The notes under the pieces are model-generated. The model was given only the letters and a program-made list of their open reading frames with translations. It searched no databases and had not been told where the DNA came from. DNA of 64,000 nucleotides from Lingula anatina (Eukaryota > Brachiopoda > Lingulata > Lingulida > Lingulidae). Of the stretch, positions 1 to 12,405 are shown in pieces (position 1 is the first letter of the stretch; every line of letters begins with the position of its first letter). The DNA lies in assembly GCF_001039355.2 (NCBI RefSeq), contig NW_019775397.1, positions 361,395 to 425,394 on the forward strand. Reading direction: 5' to 3'. The translations under genes were made by a program, and so were the position numbers.

Positions 1-1035
1 TATTAGATAGAAGACTTTAATTTCCACGAACTAGACCACTAAGTACTACTTTAACCCAACTCCACGTGTTAGTTACACAGGCACAAAACATGATAACCAC
101 AATATGATAACAACTTTTAGCAACATTTTACTTCAATTTAATTTCCTGGGAAGCAGGATAACGATACTGCGCTCTGCATTATTTGGCTTAATAGCAACAC
201 TAAATTTCCGTCATTATGAATTTGTTGAACTTGTTGCTAGACTTTCAGACACTGTTTTAGTTTTTATTAATTAAAGTAACTGATGACTTACCTAAACAGA
301 ATATTACCAATAAATTGTGCTTTAAAGTTGATAAAATAATCTTTAAAATATTTAAAGGTTGCTGACAGCAGTGTGCAATGATTATTGGTCGGAAAGCAAA
401 AAGAGCTTGGGATTAGTGAAAAACATTAACTTCATTTAGACATACCATATATGTTGCCGTGATATAAAGTTTTCGTTTCTTTTACTTTCTAAACCGTTGT
501 AAGGTTCGATTTTATATTCACAAATCGAGAAGGAGTAAGCAACAAGAGTCGCAGATTTCCAAACGGCTTTATTCTCACTGCCTTACTCCGTAAGTGCAAA
601 GTCATAAGTGCCTAATCTACCCGCCACCAATCCAATTTATATTTAGCTCTACCTTGCATGTCCTATAGTATTATCTATAAACTGAACATAATATCTAGTC
701 TCACGAGACAGGTGTCACAAGAGACGCACAACATCTTAGGGGGCGTGGGACATGCTAATGGGTGCCACCGCGTCCTTTACACTGTTTTGCCATCTATCTT
801 TGCCTACATGTCATAATATCTGGTTCTGTGAATTTATTATTTTTAAAAAATTATTTTGTAAATATAGTTGCAATGATGTTTGTTGTTTTGTGTCCATGTA
901 TTTGCCAGGTAAGCTGTTTATTTTCAAAAAGTGTCAGAAATCCATAATTTTTGATTGAAATTCATGTGCGTTAAATATATTTGTAAATAAATCTATTTAA
1001 CGCATCTTTAAAAATCTTTATTCCGTTTATTTTTG

Positions 1036-1171
1036 ACTGAATGGCCTTGTGGTCAGTGCCGGAGCAGAAGGTCTTGGTTCGACAAACCAGTCCTTCATAA
1101 TCGCTACCTGCTGTCTCCCCCCGCTTAACACTCCCCACTTAGGGGCTGAAACGCCCCTAAGTGGGGAGTGT
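1036..1171 (+). repeat. tRNA-like SINE fragment ending in a perfect hairpin
   Basis: Positions 1040-1085 carry a pol III-like pair: an A-box-like 'tggccttgtggtcagtg' and a B-box-like 'ggtcttggttcgaca'. It is followed by a perfect 19-bp stem (1128-1146 with 1153-1171) around a 6-base loop 'tgaaac'. The duplicated copy B keeps only part of the hairpin (around 15388-15405), so this one is either better preserved or newly formed. The SINE call rests only on the box motifs. Confidence 0.35.
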
Positions 1172-1862
1172 ATCTTGAGTGTATCTCTGTATCTTGATCA
1201 AAAATGACAAAGCGTCCGTTGTAAACCGTGCTATAATGTATATTTTAACATAATGTTGTATATAATGGAATGCGGTACAACCCAAACTTTACTTTACTCT
1301 AACCTTAAATTGTTTGCCTTTTAGGAAAATATTTTAAAAGTTCAATATGCATTTTTCTGAAAATGCTAAAATATTCGGGAGGAGAACAAATAATAAACGG
1401 TTAGGTTTTGGTGATGTCCGACTCTTTAAAGAAATAGTAAGTAGCTAAAGCCTAGTTGTTTGTATGCAATTTCATTGAAATTATTATGGAGGGATTTTGA
1501 TGAAGTTTTCGGGAAAGGACGGAGGAAGGCTAGATTTTGGTGATGTTTAATGGATTAATCAATCAGTTGGCTAATTGATAGATAATGAAAATTTGGTTTA
1601 TTGATTAGGGGGATTAAGAATTTATTTTAAAAAAGCTGATAATTGAGTCGATTATCTCATTAATTATCTTATTTTAAAAAGAATAATGAGGAATATGCTG
1701 CCTGAGTACTATCCTAGTTGAATTCATTTCGGTTGTCTGCGCATCTGTCAACCAATGCCGATTTATTTGGAATTTACCAATATTGTATTTTTAAAACTAC
1801 GACAGTATCACCATGATAAAAACGTCTTTAAATCTTTCTTTTCAGTCTCTGCTGTCAAACAG

Positions 1863-3025
1863 ATGGCGTCACCACAATGCAGATGCGTGTTTAGACAGTT
1901 CTCATCCCTTTTGATTGTTGGATGTTCGGTGCTGTTAATGTTGACGGTTTTGAAGATAATAGGCGACAGGCCGCAAATGTGTAAATACAGTGTTCCTGAT
2001 AAAATCCCAACGAAGCCGAAAAAAGAGGCACCATTGCCACCCAATGCCCGCCAGTTGTGATCCAAAGATAAATCTTTGCTAAGGACAGCCCAAATAGGAA
2101 AACATCATTATTCTCACGACACAGACACCGCTCTCAACCCAGTGGAGATCGGATCGATTCCTTCACTCCCGTCTTACTCGCTGAAACCCGGCGGAGGAGG
2201 GAGACATTACAACCCCGGTGTACTTTTGTCCTTTTTCCAATCGGAACTCACGGCTGAAGATAAAGAAATCTTTACAAATATACTAGGTACCATAGACAGG
2301 GTATGCAGGGAGAACACTATCACCTATTTCATGTCTGCGGGCACCTTGCTCGGGTCATACAGACACCATGGTATGATACCATGGGATGTAGATGCTGACA
2401 TTCATTGCAGCATTCGCAGTAAGGCGAAACTGACGGAGGCATTTTCAAAACATGCACCAGACTATGTTGTTCATACCCCGCTCCACACCCGCTACCCGGG
2501 GTTACTGAAGGTCTATTACAAGTGGTCAAATATCACGGTGGACGAGTGGAAATGGCCAGCAGTCGACATATTCCTGTACGCGGAAAACCAAACACATATT
2601 TGGGATATTCCTGGTAACTTAAGCGGACCAAAGTACCTCGCCCACTCAACCCCAGCTCAAGTAAACTTTACAAGACATTCGAAAAAAAAGTCATATTTCC
2701 TCTCCACAGGCGTCCTTTTGGTAACATCCTTCTCTACGCACCTCGCGACTCTTTTGCCTATCTAAAGTTGTATTATGACAGTACAGACTGCCAGAAACAA
2801 CTGCATAGACAATACGCAATACAGATTCCCTGCAAGGAACTGGAGAACGTCGTGCCGTTCGTTTACAGAGAGGGGATCGCCAATGGATCGGGCGTGATGG
2901 AAAAGCTGATGATAGGCAACACGGTGTTACAAGAATTCATTATTGACGAGCCGAGTTATGCCGTAACAAAACGTTATAGTCTGGAGTTGGTGGAACACAA
3001 TAAAGACGGACGAGATTCGACCTAA
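1863..3025 (+). pseudogene. Broken LicD-family transferase gene (copy A)
   Basis: This is the paralogue of the intact gene at 16090-17238 and carries at least two disabling changes. A TGA at 2058-2060 replaces the glycine codon that follows 'ARQL' in the intact copy. A frameshift lies between about 2625 and 2680, just after 'NLSG', and moves the last third of the protein into another frame that stays open to 3025. The middle remains recognisable: 'TYFMSAGTLLGSYRHHG' followed by 'IPWDVDADIHC' and 'WPAVDIFLY', the LicD signature block. A pyrimidine tract plus 'ttttcag' just upstream (about 1840-1854) matches the acceptor of copy B. Short products could still be made from either side of the stop, but a full-length enzyme cannot. 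Confidence 0.8.
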
Positions 3026-3097
3026 ATAAATAAATAGCAATACAAAACATTTTAATTGTATTTTATCAGACAAGGAGATTATTTTTGTTCTTTTACA

Positions 3098-4982
3098 TCT
3101 TTTCCGGAAATTGAAATTGCATTGTGGGTAGGGGAGCCCTGCTACGTCGAAACACTTACAGCGGTGCTAAAAACCATGGCTGGGTTTACGTGCTCTTTGT
3201 CCCGCTACTACAATAACAGTAAGCGAGATCGACACATGAGGTTTAATAAGTTCCCAACAAACCCGTTAGAATGAAAAATATGTCAGAAAGAAAGGAAAAT
3301 ATAGCAGGTTTGGATCAAAAGCAGGACACTGCGTTTGCGCTGAACATTTCGAAGGCATGAAGAAAAACAATAATATTAGGAGATCAACGGTGCTTTAATA
3401 AAAAACAGAAATGCTTAGTTAAACAACGGATATAACGAACTATCGGCAAATAGAACTCGGGGGTAAAAAATGCAAGAAAAAAAACATTATAAAGATGTGA
3501 AAGAAAAATTGAAGAATAGGCCGGGGCCTTAAAATTAAGAAATGACATCAAGCATGAGATTATGGAAAAAGAAAGTAAAAGCCGTGAAGTTTTACATGGG
3601 GATTCTACTTACAAAAAATTCAAGAACTTTCACGACTTTTTGTGTAACAACAAAGAGAAGGTTTGAAAAGTTTTGTATGTAATATCCTTTTTGTGTGTGT
3701 TTTATTGATAAGTGATCATTTTAAATGTTGTAGGCCCATCACAGGTTTTAGTCTCTAATAACCCTTAGCAGGGTGGGTTCTATTTTTTTTAACGTGAGAC
3801 GTTAAAAATTTTTTTTATTATGTATTCAGTCCCGTATACGTGTTACTGATTTGTACAAACGGGGCTCATATTATCAAGATCAACAGAGACATACGAAGAA
3901 GAAAGTACATCGGCTCTTGTTGAACGAGTTATCGGCGAAATAAAAAGTTATTTATTTCTGAACTCAATGACAAGAGAATTGGAAAATACAAAAAATGCAG
4001 AAAAGCCTTTCTGTAAGCTACACGTACATAATACATGTATGGTAAAGACAAAATGGATAATAAACATAATCCAACAACGTATTTGTAAAGTAATACAAAT
4101 ATGCTTAGTATTAAAGTAGGCCTACGTATATTTAACTGTCTTAGATAGTTGAAAAGTATAAAATGTGTGGGAAACACTTTATTTGAATGATTTAATTGTC
4201 TGTGATTGAAAACGATCAAAATACGCATGAAAACATTTAAAAATCAAATAATTTGGCCTCTTGCTATAATTTTGTTTTTGTTTCAGTTTGACAAAATGTT
4301 CATACTTGTCAGACCGAAAGGCTGACATTTTTTACCTGTCGTAAATTTTGTACATATACTAGAATAAGACACGGTAAACTTTAATTATCGTCTGGGAAAG
4401 AGTCGAGAATTCCTGTCTTACCTATTTAACACTTAAAAGGTTTTAATTACAGAGGAAAGGTCGTAGTTGTGGCCGCCCGCCTTCCCGAACAATTAAACAA
4501 GTAACACCTGATGCCTTATCAGGTACCAAACGATTTAATCAGTTCACCGACGAACGATCTGCGTGTCAGTTTTACCTGTATACACAGTAGCTACGAGTCA
4601 AACAATGCAGGAAATCTTTTCATTTTATCACTTTAAAAATCTCTTAAGATATCAAACAAGACATAAAAATCGTAATGAATTGACACTGCCGGTACATGAG
4701 GTGATATCGCCACAGCTTGCATATATACATGTACAAAATTGTGAAGACGTAGGCCTGCGCACCTGTCCACACTCTTGAAAGCTGTGTACGAGTCTACTAG
4801 CTATTTTGATTTTATATATAAAAAAATAACGAGTCTCTTTCGCATATCTTTATTATTGGAAGCATTTAAAAGAACTCCGAAGCTTTAGTTCGTCATCACT
4901 ATTGAAAGTGCAGCCAAGGCTCGGACGCTTAGGTGAAGTCTAGTTGTAAAGCGCAGCGTATTTAAACCGAGAAAAAAATATA
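3098..4982. other. Intergenic, no gene seen
   Basis: AT-rich sequence with only short random reading frames. The one structure noticed is a small hairpin at 3786-3808, a 10-bp stem with a 3-base loop 'gag' inside an A/T run. Confidence 0.6.
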
Positions 4983-6644
4983 CAGACTTGACATTTAATA
5001 TGGAATATTTCATTTTCAAAGGTATACCTTGGTAAAAATGCGTTCTTTTTTCAAAAAACTAAGATCTCCTATAAGATATCAGACTGGAGAAGTGTCTAGT
5101 CAGGTGTGTCGCTACCAATTAAGTGACTACTATGTCTGTTGCACTGCTACATTGTGTGATATGCAGTAATTTAATTGGGTAGTGCTCCTTTGGGCTGGTC
5201 AAAGCTTGGGTTTGGCGAAGCATGGTTCTACCAAAAAATTATTAATATGTCGGCAACTGCTGCATCTAAGAATTTGCAAATTTGCATGCAAGCGATCGGT
5301 TTTGCAGTGGGTAAAATGAGTTAAGCAGTGTTATACAAAATTGTTGATCTGTGCCAGAATGGAGCGAAAAAGACAGACATTGTCAGACGGACTATTGTGT
5401 CACACGGAATGGTCCGCGCAGTTTTATAGGGTTATGCCAAAACTAATGTACCTACACAGAGGCCACGCCCAATGTATCAGAAGCTTACCACCAGGGTGCA
5501 GGACGCACTGTCCTTCTGGACATGCTGCTGCAACTAAACAAATGCCACCTAGTCCGTTTAGAATGAGGGGCAAAGTGTCAGCAAAGCGCGTTTTTCAAGG
5601 CATTTAACGAACACCATACTGGTTTCAGTAGGTTAGGATACAAGACGACCTCTGAGTAAGCCACTGTAAACAGCAAAACAGCGTCGTCTGTTTCTCTAAT
5701 GAATTGAGGGCCATGACCGTTTCTTGGTAGAACACTGAAACTGCGTGGCTTTCTTTATTGAGGTCAGATTTCACCCGTACTGCCCAACTGGTCAAAACAG
5801 AGTATATAAACATCCTGAAGAGCCCTTCGACGAAGCGTGTCCTGCTTCTAAAGTGACTAGGGTCATTGACAGCGTCAGTATTTGGAGTAGATACCACATT
5901 GGTGCCAAAGCACCAATGGTAGTCATCGACGAAAACCTGAACCAGATCAAATAAAGGAATAATCTGTGGACCAATGTGGTATCATTTGATACTGGGCACC
6001 TTAGGAACAGTTTAAGGTTGCACGGGGAGATTGCCGGTTCACACAGAGCACTTTTAATAGCAGATAACTTACAGAACCAAGGGAATTAGCAGATACCTTG
6101 GTCATCAAAATCGCCATTTTTGAACCACATAGACAATATATGGGTGGGTCATTACTCGTCGAATCAACGGCCTACATGCCCTACAACAAAACTGAACCAA
6201 ATTGAAGAGGTTTTGACTGTTGCCTGAAATTTAATTCCAGATTAAACTCTAAAAACCTATCCCAAGGAATTCCTTGCCGCTTGAAAGCTCTGGTAGCGGC
6301 CAGACGAGGTCAGGCATAACAACAAATGTTGCTGTGACTAGACACTGATATGAGGGTCCTTTGTGGGGCGTGTAACTCTTTTAAAGACGATAGTTTGGAA
6401 AATATGGAGATCTAAAATATCGTTTTCAATGGTTGTCGTATGACTTAGAATAGGCAATGTATTTTTGTTTGCTTCACTGGCGGATTCAATTGATGAACTG
6501 ATGTCAAAATGACAATAAAGAGATTATAAAAAGTTATTAAAACACGACTGTAATCCTTATTTTCATTTATCAGTCACCAAAACAGGAAAAAAAACTGATG
6601 ATTTATGATTTGGAAAAAATATTCCATATTAAATGTCAAGTCTG
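4983..6644 (+). mobile_element. Tc1/mariner-like DNA transposon, degenerate, with TIRs and TA target duplication
   Basis: Inverted termini start 'CAGACTTGACATTTAATATG' on the left (4983) and end with the complement on the right (6644), about 28 bp each and near perfect. The dinucleotide TA flanks both ends (4981-4982 and 6645-6646), as expected for Tc1/mariner insertion. The length of 1662 bp is typical for an autonomous Tc1 element. The interior holds a decayed transposase on the plus strand. A second copy in the opposite orientation begins at 63424. Confidence 0.85.
5340..6360 (+). pseudogene. Degenerate Tc1-type transposase
   Basis: Translations of several frames show pieces of a Tc1-family DDE transposase in the right order. 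A block resembling the 'WGG-ish...VVIDENLNQIKYR' strand lies around 5880-5950. The block preceding the last catalytic acid ('PWSSKSP..NHIDNIW') lies around 6090-6150, followed by a helical tail rich in Leu and Glu. Stops and frame changes separate the pieces, and several family-invariant positions are altered (for example the usual 'NPIE' reads 'NHID'). No active enzyme can be made. It would have cut and pasted the surrounding element. Confidence 0.6.
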
Positions 6645-9600
6645 TATTTAATTGCTTGATTCTCCGTCCAAATAGCTGTTTCTTGCCTACAGTTTACGCA
6701 TTTCTGTGCTTCAGCCACCTTTTTAGTTTGACAGAAAGCAATGCACGCTTCATACGACCTTTTTATATGCGCACCTTGTACATCATCGACACCTAGCATT
6801 GCCATGCTGGAAACAGCAGAGGACCACTATGACCCCTGTGGCGCGCGGTTCCTGTCGTGCGCGCTTCGTATTTCCGCAAAAGATGAAAAAGGTTAATTAT
6901 AACGTGACCTAAAGAACGAAAGACCCAAGACAATACTACAGGTATCCATTCAGCTGCCAGCAGTCAGTAATCCTGGTCAGGCTGCCTCAATCCTCTCTGA
7001 GCTATTCCTGTTGCAGGAAGAACGAGAGTTTGGTAAGTGATATATTGTCTAAAAATTAATTGGAGTCAATGTTTTTCTGCTCATTATTTCAGCTAAATTT
7101 ATACTACAAGTTATTTATTATTGACTATTATTGTAAAATATTTATTCCACGTTTTGTTTATGCAAATTATGAATTTGTCATATATTTTATCGGTTCTAGG
7201 ATGCGTATCTGGATTGTTTGTACATCATTGATTGTTTTTCATGGTTTTCAAACCCAAAATTTTGCTTAATGACGAACAAACAGTCTTGATGCTAATGTTG
7301 TGGAAAAATGCCACAATTGTTGCTTCTTTGGTGCTGTAAAAAATAGCTGCCTCTGGAAAAGGTTTCAAAATGGCCTCCATAGTATTTATCTATTATCGTG
7401 ACTTGTGATATAGACATACTGTACGATTCGCCCGGCGTCATGGGCCTATACATGTACGTCACCGATGTTTGTGCATATATCAGAAACAAAACAAAACAAA
7501 TTAAAGAGATAAAAAACTATGATATAGGTTGAAAGCAAAACACTACTACAGTATATATAAGTCATGGTGCACTCAACTTTTGAGCCCTGAATAGTTAATT
7601 TGATAAACTGTATGGTATAAGTCTAATTATGAATAATAGTAATAAGGTGTTGCGGCTTACGACAATCCTATCCGAGCAATTTTACGTCCCCTTGGTGCAA
7701 CCGGGCCATAAAGCGCATCTATGCCAAACACAAAGTGAATGTTTGTTTCTGACCGCACATAATACTAAGGCAGATCCTATGTCACCATAAAGACAAGGCA
7801 GACGGAAAAAATATATCAGTGGTGCGATCTATCATATTAAGCGCCAAGGAGATGAGGACTGTGAATGTGACAATGGTCACACCGGAGAGACAGAAAGTAC
7901 ACTGAAATTGGCACACAGTGGACAATAGAAGTGACACCCCCTAAATCAGAGTATTTAAAGAACAATGGTCATGACGTCAGAATGGCCTGTGTGGAACATA
8001 TTCTTCAGAAAACATGCCCAACTAACGATATCTTTATCTAAATACACGAAGTAAAAGCTCATTTTGTAAATTTTGGACTCTAAAAAAACGTCCTTTCTGC
8101 TTGGCCTGCGAGTTAATGAGCTACATGGGCACGTGGTCCGATGACGACAATCGAGCCACCGGCGGAGCTGTCAAACTCAGCTGCATTGTCTACCTGTAAG
8201 ATGACTTTTCTGGCTTCTGTTAAAAGGCTATACTTATTCAAATCTCTTACCCGAGGGGTCTGAATACTCGTGAAGCCGTGATTTGAATGACTTAAGGGCA
8301 CTGTTGATTATTCAATATGAACTCCATGTTCTTTGTGAAATTCAATTTATTTTATTACGCTGACACCCCGTCTTGCATACTTTTATTAAACTGAGGTAAA
8401 CAATGCCTGTTGCCAAGTCCAGCTTGATCATCCATCTAACTGGAACATCCTTTACTTCTTAATTAGAGGGTTAAATGACATTCAGTTCTCCTGTTACAGT
8501 AGCCTTTGTCTTGCACTCTCGCTGGCAGTATTTATCTCAGGTGAAAATCTACCTGTGCGTTAGTTCAAAGAGCGGCTCCCGTAGACCAGGGGGTACTAGA
8601 TAAAATCTGAACACCAGGTTTATTGAGGAGCTAGAGAAACAAACGAACGAATTTTTCCTGCACTGCTTCATAGGAATATTAACACGGGCTTGATCCAGCT
8701 TAGACCTCCAAAATAACAGGGTGACATGGGCAATTTTCACAAACAGTTAATAAAACTATATTTCAGATAGCCTCCTTTAAAATTAATATACCGTTCTGGG
8801 TAAATAAGAATATTTATTAAATCGCCAGAATATTTTTAACTTAAATGACGATTTTATTATAAATGGAAATTAAGCTACTTTATGTGGTACATGTGCTGTC
8901 CTTGATATTTTGCGTTAGTCTACATTTTGCTGTACGTGCTTGGAATTTTTAAATTTTTACACTAACGTACGTAAAACTACACATTTAGTAAACATTCAAG
9001 TAATGATTTTCCATGTTACTAATAGCAAACAATGCTCTTTTACCTTGATCTGCTACATGTTTTTGGGTTTGATAAAGCTTACAAATTTGCAAAAAGTTTT
9101 GCGTACAGACGCAGAACTTGCTTTTCAAGTTATAAAATGATAAATCTTTTAAATTATTTAATATTTGAGATGAAATAACCTCCAGAAACAAATACTCAAA
9201 GCATAAACGAATTAGGATTACGAACCATTTTATAACAGAAGTTACCATTTTTTTCTTTAATATACCGCTCTTTTTCCTGTTTTTCCTCAACACGTTTTCT
9301 TCCACGGAAGTAATGCCTGGGCATACGCATGCTTCAAGATACCCTGAGAGCAATTACTTTTATTAATGTTTGCGACGGTGTTTGAATTCAATTGTTTAAA
9401 TATTGACATTTAACGGTATAGATATATTGAACGATAAAGATATATTGAAAAATATGAAAGTCCACCAAGACGATTTTGATTTTTCAATTTATTAAAAATT
9501 TTAGCCCTACGGCTCATCAGACGATTTTGATACCTGTTATTACCTAGGTTGGGAAGTGCAGCGGTGCATAATTAACAGGTTCTATTGTAAACGAGCTCTT

Positions 9601-10441
9601 GGTCAACTACAATGCATCAGCAATCAGTAAGTTTGCCAACTGATGGCAGTTAATCTGAAAGACTATCAGCTTTTGATATGATCTAAACCACCTGAGGTGA
9701 CCATGATCTCGAGCATCGCAACTATTGTCACCGTAGTTAGTTAGTAAGTCAAGGAAGACCGTCACAGACAAAGAAAAGATTGTCAACGATTGCTTTAATT
9801 TTGGTGAATCCCACGGCAACACACTAAGGCATAATGAAAATTGCTGAACTCCGTTCAACATAACTTTCCTAAACTTCTGTCTGTTTGCGCCATGCAGCTC
9901 AGTTGAGTCTCATAGACCTTTATCCTCATTGTCGTCACAGTACCACGTGACCCAGATCTGTTGCTTCATTTATGCATATTGAGGTGAGGTTTACTTAAAC
10001 GCTTTTTGTCTACTTATAAATTGTTTTTATAATTTTTAAATGGCGGGGATCGATTAAAACATAACTGTAGTGTATAGATTAAGTGCTGGATCTTCAGAAT
10101 TCGAGAAATGGACGTTAATAAGACTATTGTCCTTTAAGGTTATTAACCTGAAGAGGCGGAATATAAGCAATGTTAGAATATCGATACAGCTGACTAGTTC
10201 AGTCAGAACCGTTTCTTTTGTGAATTTTGATGTTAATAAAATGATACCAGGAGCATATCATTCCACAGTCATTTATCTCCCCCCAAAGAATGGCTCAGTA
10301 GGGGTAACACTTCTATTGTCCAGTGTGTGTAGGGTCATGGAACATAAGAGACGAAACTCCAGAGCTCCGTAACTCGAAAGCATTGCGAATTCCGACCGAG
10401 CGCAAGCGTCTCTATTCCATAACTGGGGATTTACTCGCATA
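6645..10441. other. Intergenic, no gene seen
   Basis: About 3.8 kb without any supportable exon. Open frames here (up to 122 codons on the minus strand at 8985-9353) have low-complexity, hydrophobic translations without recognisable motifs. No tRNA or TIR pair was recognised. Confidence 0.5.
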
Positions 10442-11005
10442 GAGACCATTCCCACAGATTGCTGTCAGCTTAACCGGCTTAAATGTCTGTCCCGCCTACT
10501 AAAAGCTGCAAGGGGGTAATTAACTTTTGTGCGGGCTAGGCTCCCGGAAGCCGACAGCAATTAAAGGTACATACGAACCGAGCATCGGTGGATTGTGGAT
10601 TCCCAGCAACACATGTAAACCACTTCTACTAGATTCTTATATGACTCAAATAAATTTGGCATGCCAAGGGATAAACTGAATAGATCACTCGATCAGCCAT
10701 AAAAGACCTTTAGACTGCTCCTTTCTTTAAATTTATGGTTGTAAATTTAACCTACTTCCGTGACCTACTTTCCTGCCCCATTGACATACAGCTTAGCCAG
10801 CAGAAAAATCTGTTCAAACATCATTTTCGGGTAAAATTAAACAATGCCTTTTGGTAATTCTCATAGTTATACTACTTGAAACTATATGCTGGCATTTGGT
10901 TGGTTTTTGTGACAAAAAATTGACTTTGTATGTATCTTTAAGCATTAACCCCAAGGGAGTTTGGTCGATCCAGATGGATCGATCTAAATCTGTGGGAACC
11001 CAGTC
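10442..11005. mobile_element. PIF/Harbinger-like MITE, split by a second MITE
   Basis: The ends are 'gagaccattcccacagatt' on the left and the near-complement 'aatctgtgggaacccagtc' on the right, flanked by ATA on both sides (10439-10441 and 11006-11008), a 3-bp target duplication. The core, 'cttaaatgtctgtcccgcc' through 'agggggtaattaactttt', matches the MITE copies at 38023-38237 and 41500-41721. With the 377 bases of the TTAA element removed, the halves join as 'cagcaattaagcattaacc', which aligns with uninterrupted 'cagctatttagcatgaacc' in the 38 kb copy. Confidence 0.65.
10561..10941. mobile_element. TTAA-flanked (piggyBac-like) MITE nested in the Harbinger-like MITE
   Basis: TTAA occurs at 10561-10564 and 10938-10941. 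The inner ends are imperfect inverted repeats: 'AGGTACATACGAA' on the left and, on the complementary strand of the right end, 'AGATACATACAAA'. A TTAA duplication is the hallmark of piggyBac-type insertion. The interior (~373 bp) has no coding capacity. The uninterrupted relative at 38023-38237 acts as the empty site. Confidence 0.65.
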
Positions 11006-12404
11006 ATACAGTACCCGGGGCAACTCCACAGTCCACTCATGAACTGGCAAAGACTGCTCAAAACTTCAACCGCCAAGGTGTGAAGTTTTGGCTCTCGCAG
11101 TGCTCTGTAATGTCACAGGTGAAGACTAACGTAATCTCAGTGTAAATCAAAATGAAAATAAAAGCAACTGAACTCTCTGGCTAGGACCGTCCCGCGCAGG
11201 CTTATTAATAAAAGTGACCAAACTTGTATTGATTCTTAGCTTTCCGGCATAGCACCACGTCACACCACCTGTGAAACGCTTTCAACAGCGTGTCTTCTCT
11301 GCGGAATAACTTGCCCAATATGTTTTCTCCAAAATTTGCATCGTCACAATAGCTTGAATGGAAATCTCACCAGCTTTAAGTTTTACACATTTGCACGTTT
11401 TTTAATGATTTTCTTTTCCTAGGGGTTTGCATAAACCAAAACCGCCCCGACGTGGACCGCATTTGATTCCTTTGTGCTCTGTAACGTCATAGGTGAAGTC
11501 AAACTAATACTCAGCATAAAACAAAGTCGCAGTAAAAAAGTAATCTGTCCGGGAATGTTACGTGTTGGCTTCTCAATCAAGGCCTCGTGTACATCATGTA
11601 TTCAACGTAGATGAATTTAAGACCAAGTTTCGGGCTTTGCGCGGAATAAAAAACATGTTTACGTCGGTACGTAAGGAAATGTACTGCTTGATCCAACGTC
11701 TGCCAACGAAGCCTCCGTTGCTCCGTGGTAATTCCATTGGCATGGACATAGATAGGCACTTGTTCTTGGGCTCGACTTCCAGACTGTTCAGTGGAGAATT
11801 ATTTTTTCATGTAATGATTTCTAAAATTTGCGTTTCATTACTATAAGAAGTAACTCGTACTCAAGGTAGGTGAGCGGGTCTGTTACGGCGCAGTCGGTAG
11901 CGTGCACGCCCGCAAAAAAAAAAAAACGTTCAAGGCCATCATGGACCATGACAACGGAAAGTCACGAGTTCGATTCCCAAATGTCGCATGTCAGTCCGTC
12001 ACGACTACCACCTGGCCCGGAATCAGGAAGGCGCGAAAAACGAATTCAGTCTCTCCTGGGCCCGACAAATTACCTTTTGCATATTAAAACGGTATAGTTT
12101 AGAATAATTGACCATTGATCTCTATTTCTCACCAGCTACTCCACAGATTAAACTTGAATTGAATCAATACCTAAACCGGCATGGCGCCATGCACGTCATA
12201 CTTCATGTCTTTTCATCAAAAAGCGCAATTTTTTGGTGGGATTATCAGCAAGAATTGCACCTTGAAAAACGACAGTATATTCGTTCTATCTATAATTACT
12301 TTTGAAATGAGTCGGTTCAAGAATTTAGAAAAAATAAGCAATACTGGAGGCTTGTATGAGACCACATTGCCTCTGTTGAAAAATTCCTTTTGGAGGTATA
12401 ATAA
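10945..12404 (+). repeat. 1.46 kb duplication, copy 1
   Basis: Nearly identical to 12406-13879, starting at the same motif 'ttaaccccaagggagtttgg'. It ends at 'gaggtataataa', and an N (12405) follows immediately. Differences are a few small indels and substitutions, for example 'cagctttaagttttac' versus 'cagcttttac', and a 5-base indel near 11639. The pattern fits two alleles placed in tandem by the assembler, or a very young tandem duplication. Confidence 0.9.
11867..12078 (+). repeat. tRNA-derived SINE candidate
   Basis: An A-box-like 'ggcgcagtcggtagcgtgc' (about 11886-11904) and a B-box-like 'gagttcgattcc' (about 11966-11977) are spaced as in a tRNA gene, with a poly-A run expanded between them. 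They are followed by a tRNA-unrelated body ending near 'cctgggcccgac'. It cannot fold as a functional tRNA because of the A-run. The second duplication copy repeats it. Confidence 0.5.
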
Positions 12405-12405
12405 N

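Larger units (their letters stand above)
1..3097 (+). repeat. Segmental duplication, copy A (holds broken LicD-like gene)
   Basis: This stretch aligns, in the same orientation, with 14626-17315. Shared stretches include the opening run around 'cacgaactagaccactaag', the 'ttggcttaatagcaacac' region (about 180-205 versus 14800-14820), the AT-rich stretch upstream of the gene, the whole LicD-like exon and the first ~70 bases after its stop. Similarity fades after about 3097. The flanks match as well as the exon, so this is a DNA-level duplication and not a retrocopy. The left boundary may lie outside the window. Confidence 0.8.

Noticed and set aside
8985-9353. 122-codon minus-strand frame
   Set aside because: Low-complexity, hydrophobic/basic translation without motif or splice context in AT-rich sequence.
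11562-11846. 94-codon frame, repeated at 13017-13307
   Set aside because: Its apparent conservation is only due to the near-identical 1.46 kb duplication, not to selection; no family motif.
11886-11977. tRNA gene
   Set aside because: A- and B-box-like words are present, but a 12-14 base A-run interrupts the body and no acceptor stem pairs; treated as a SINE.
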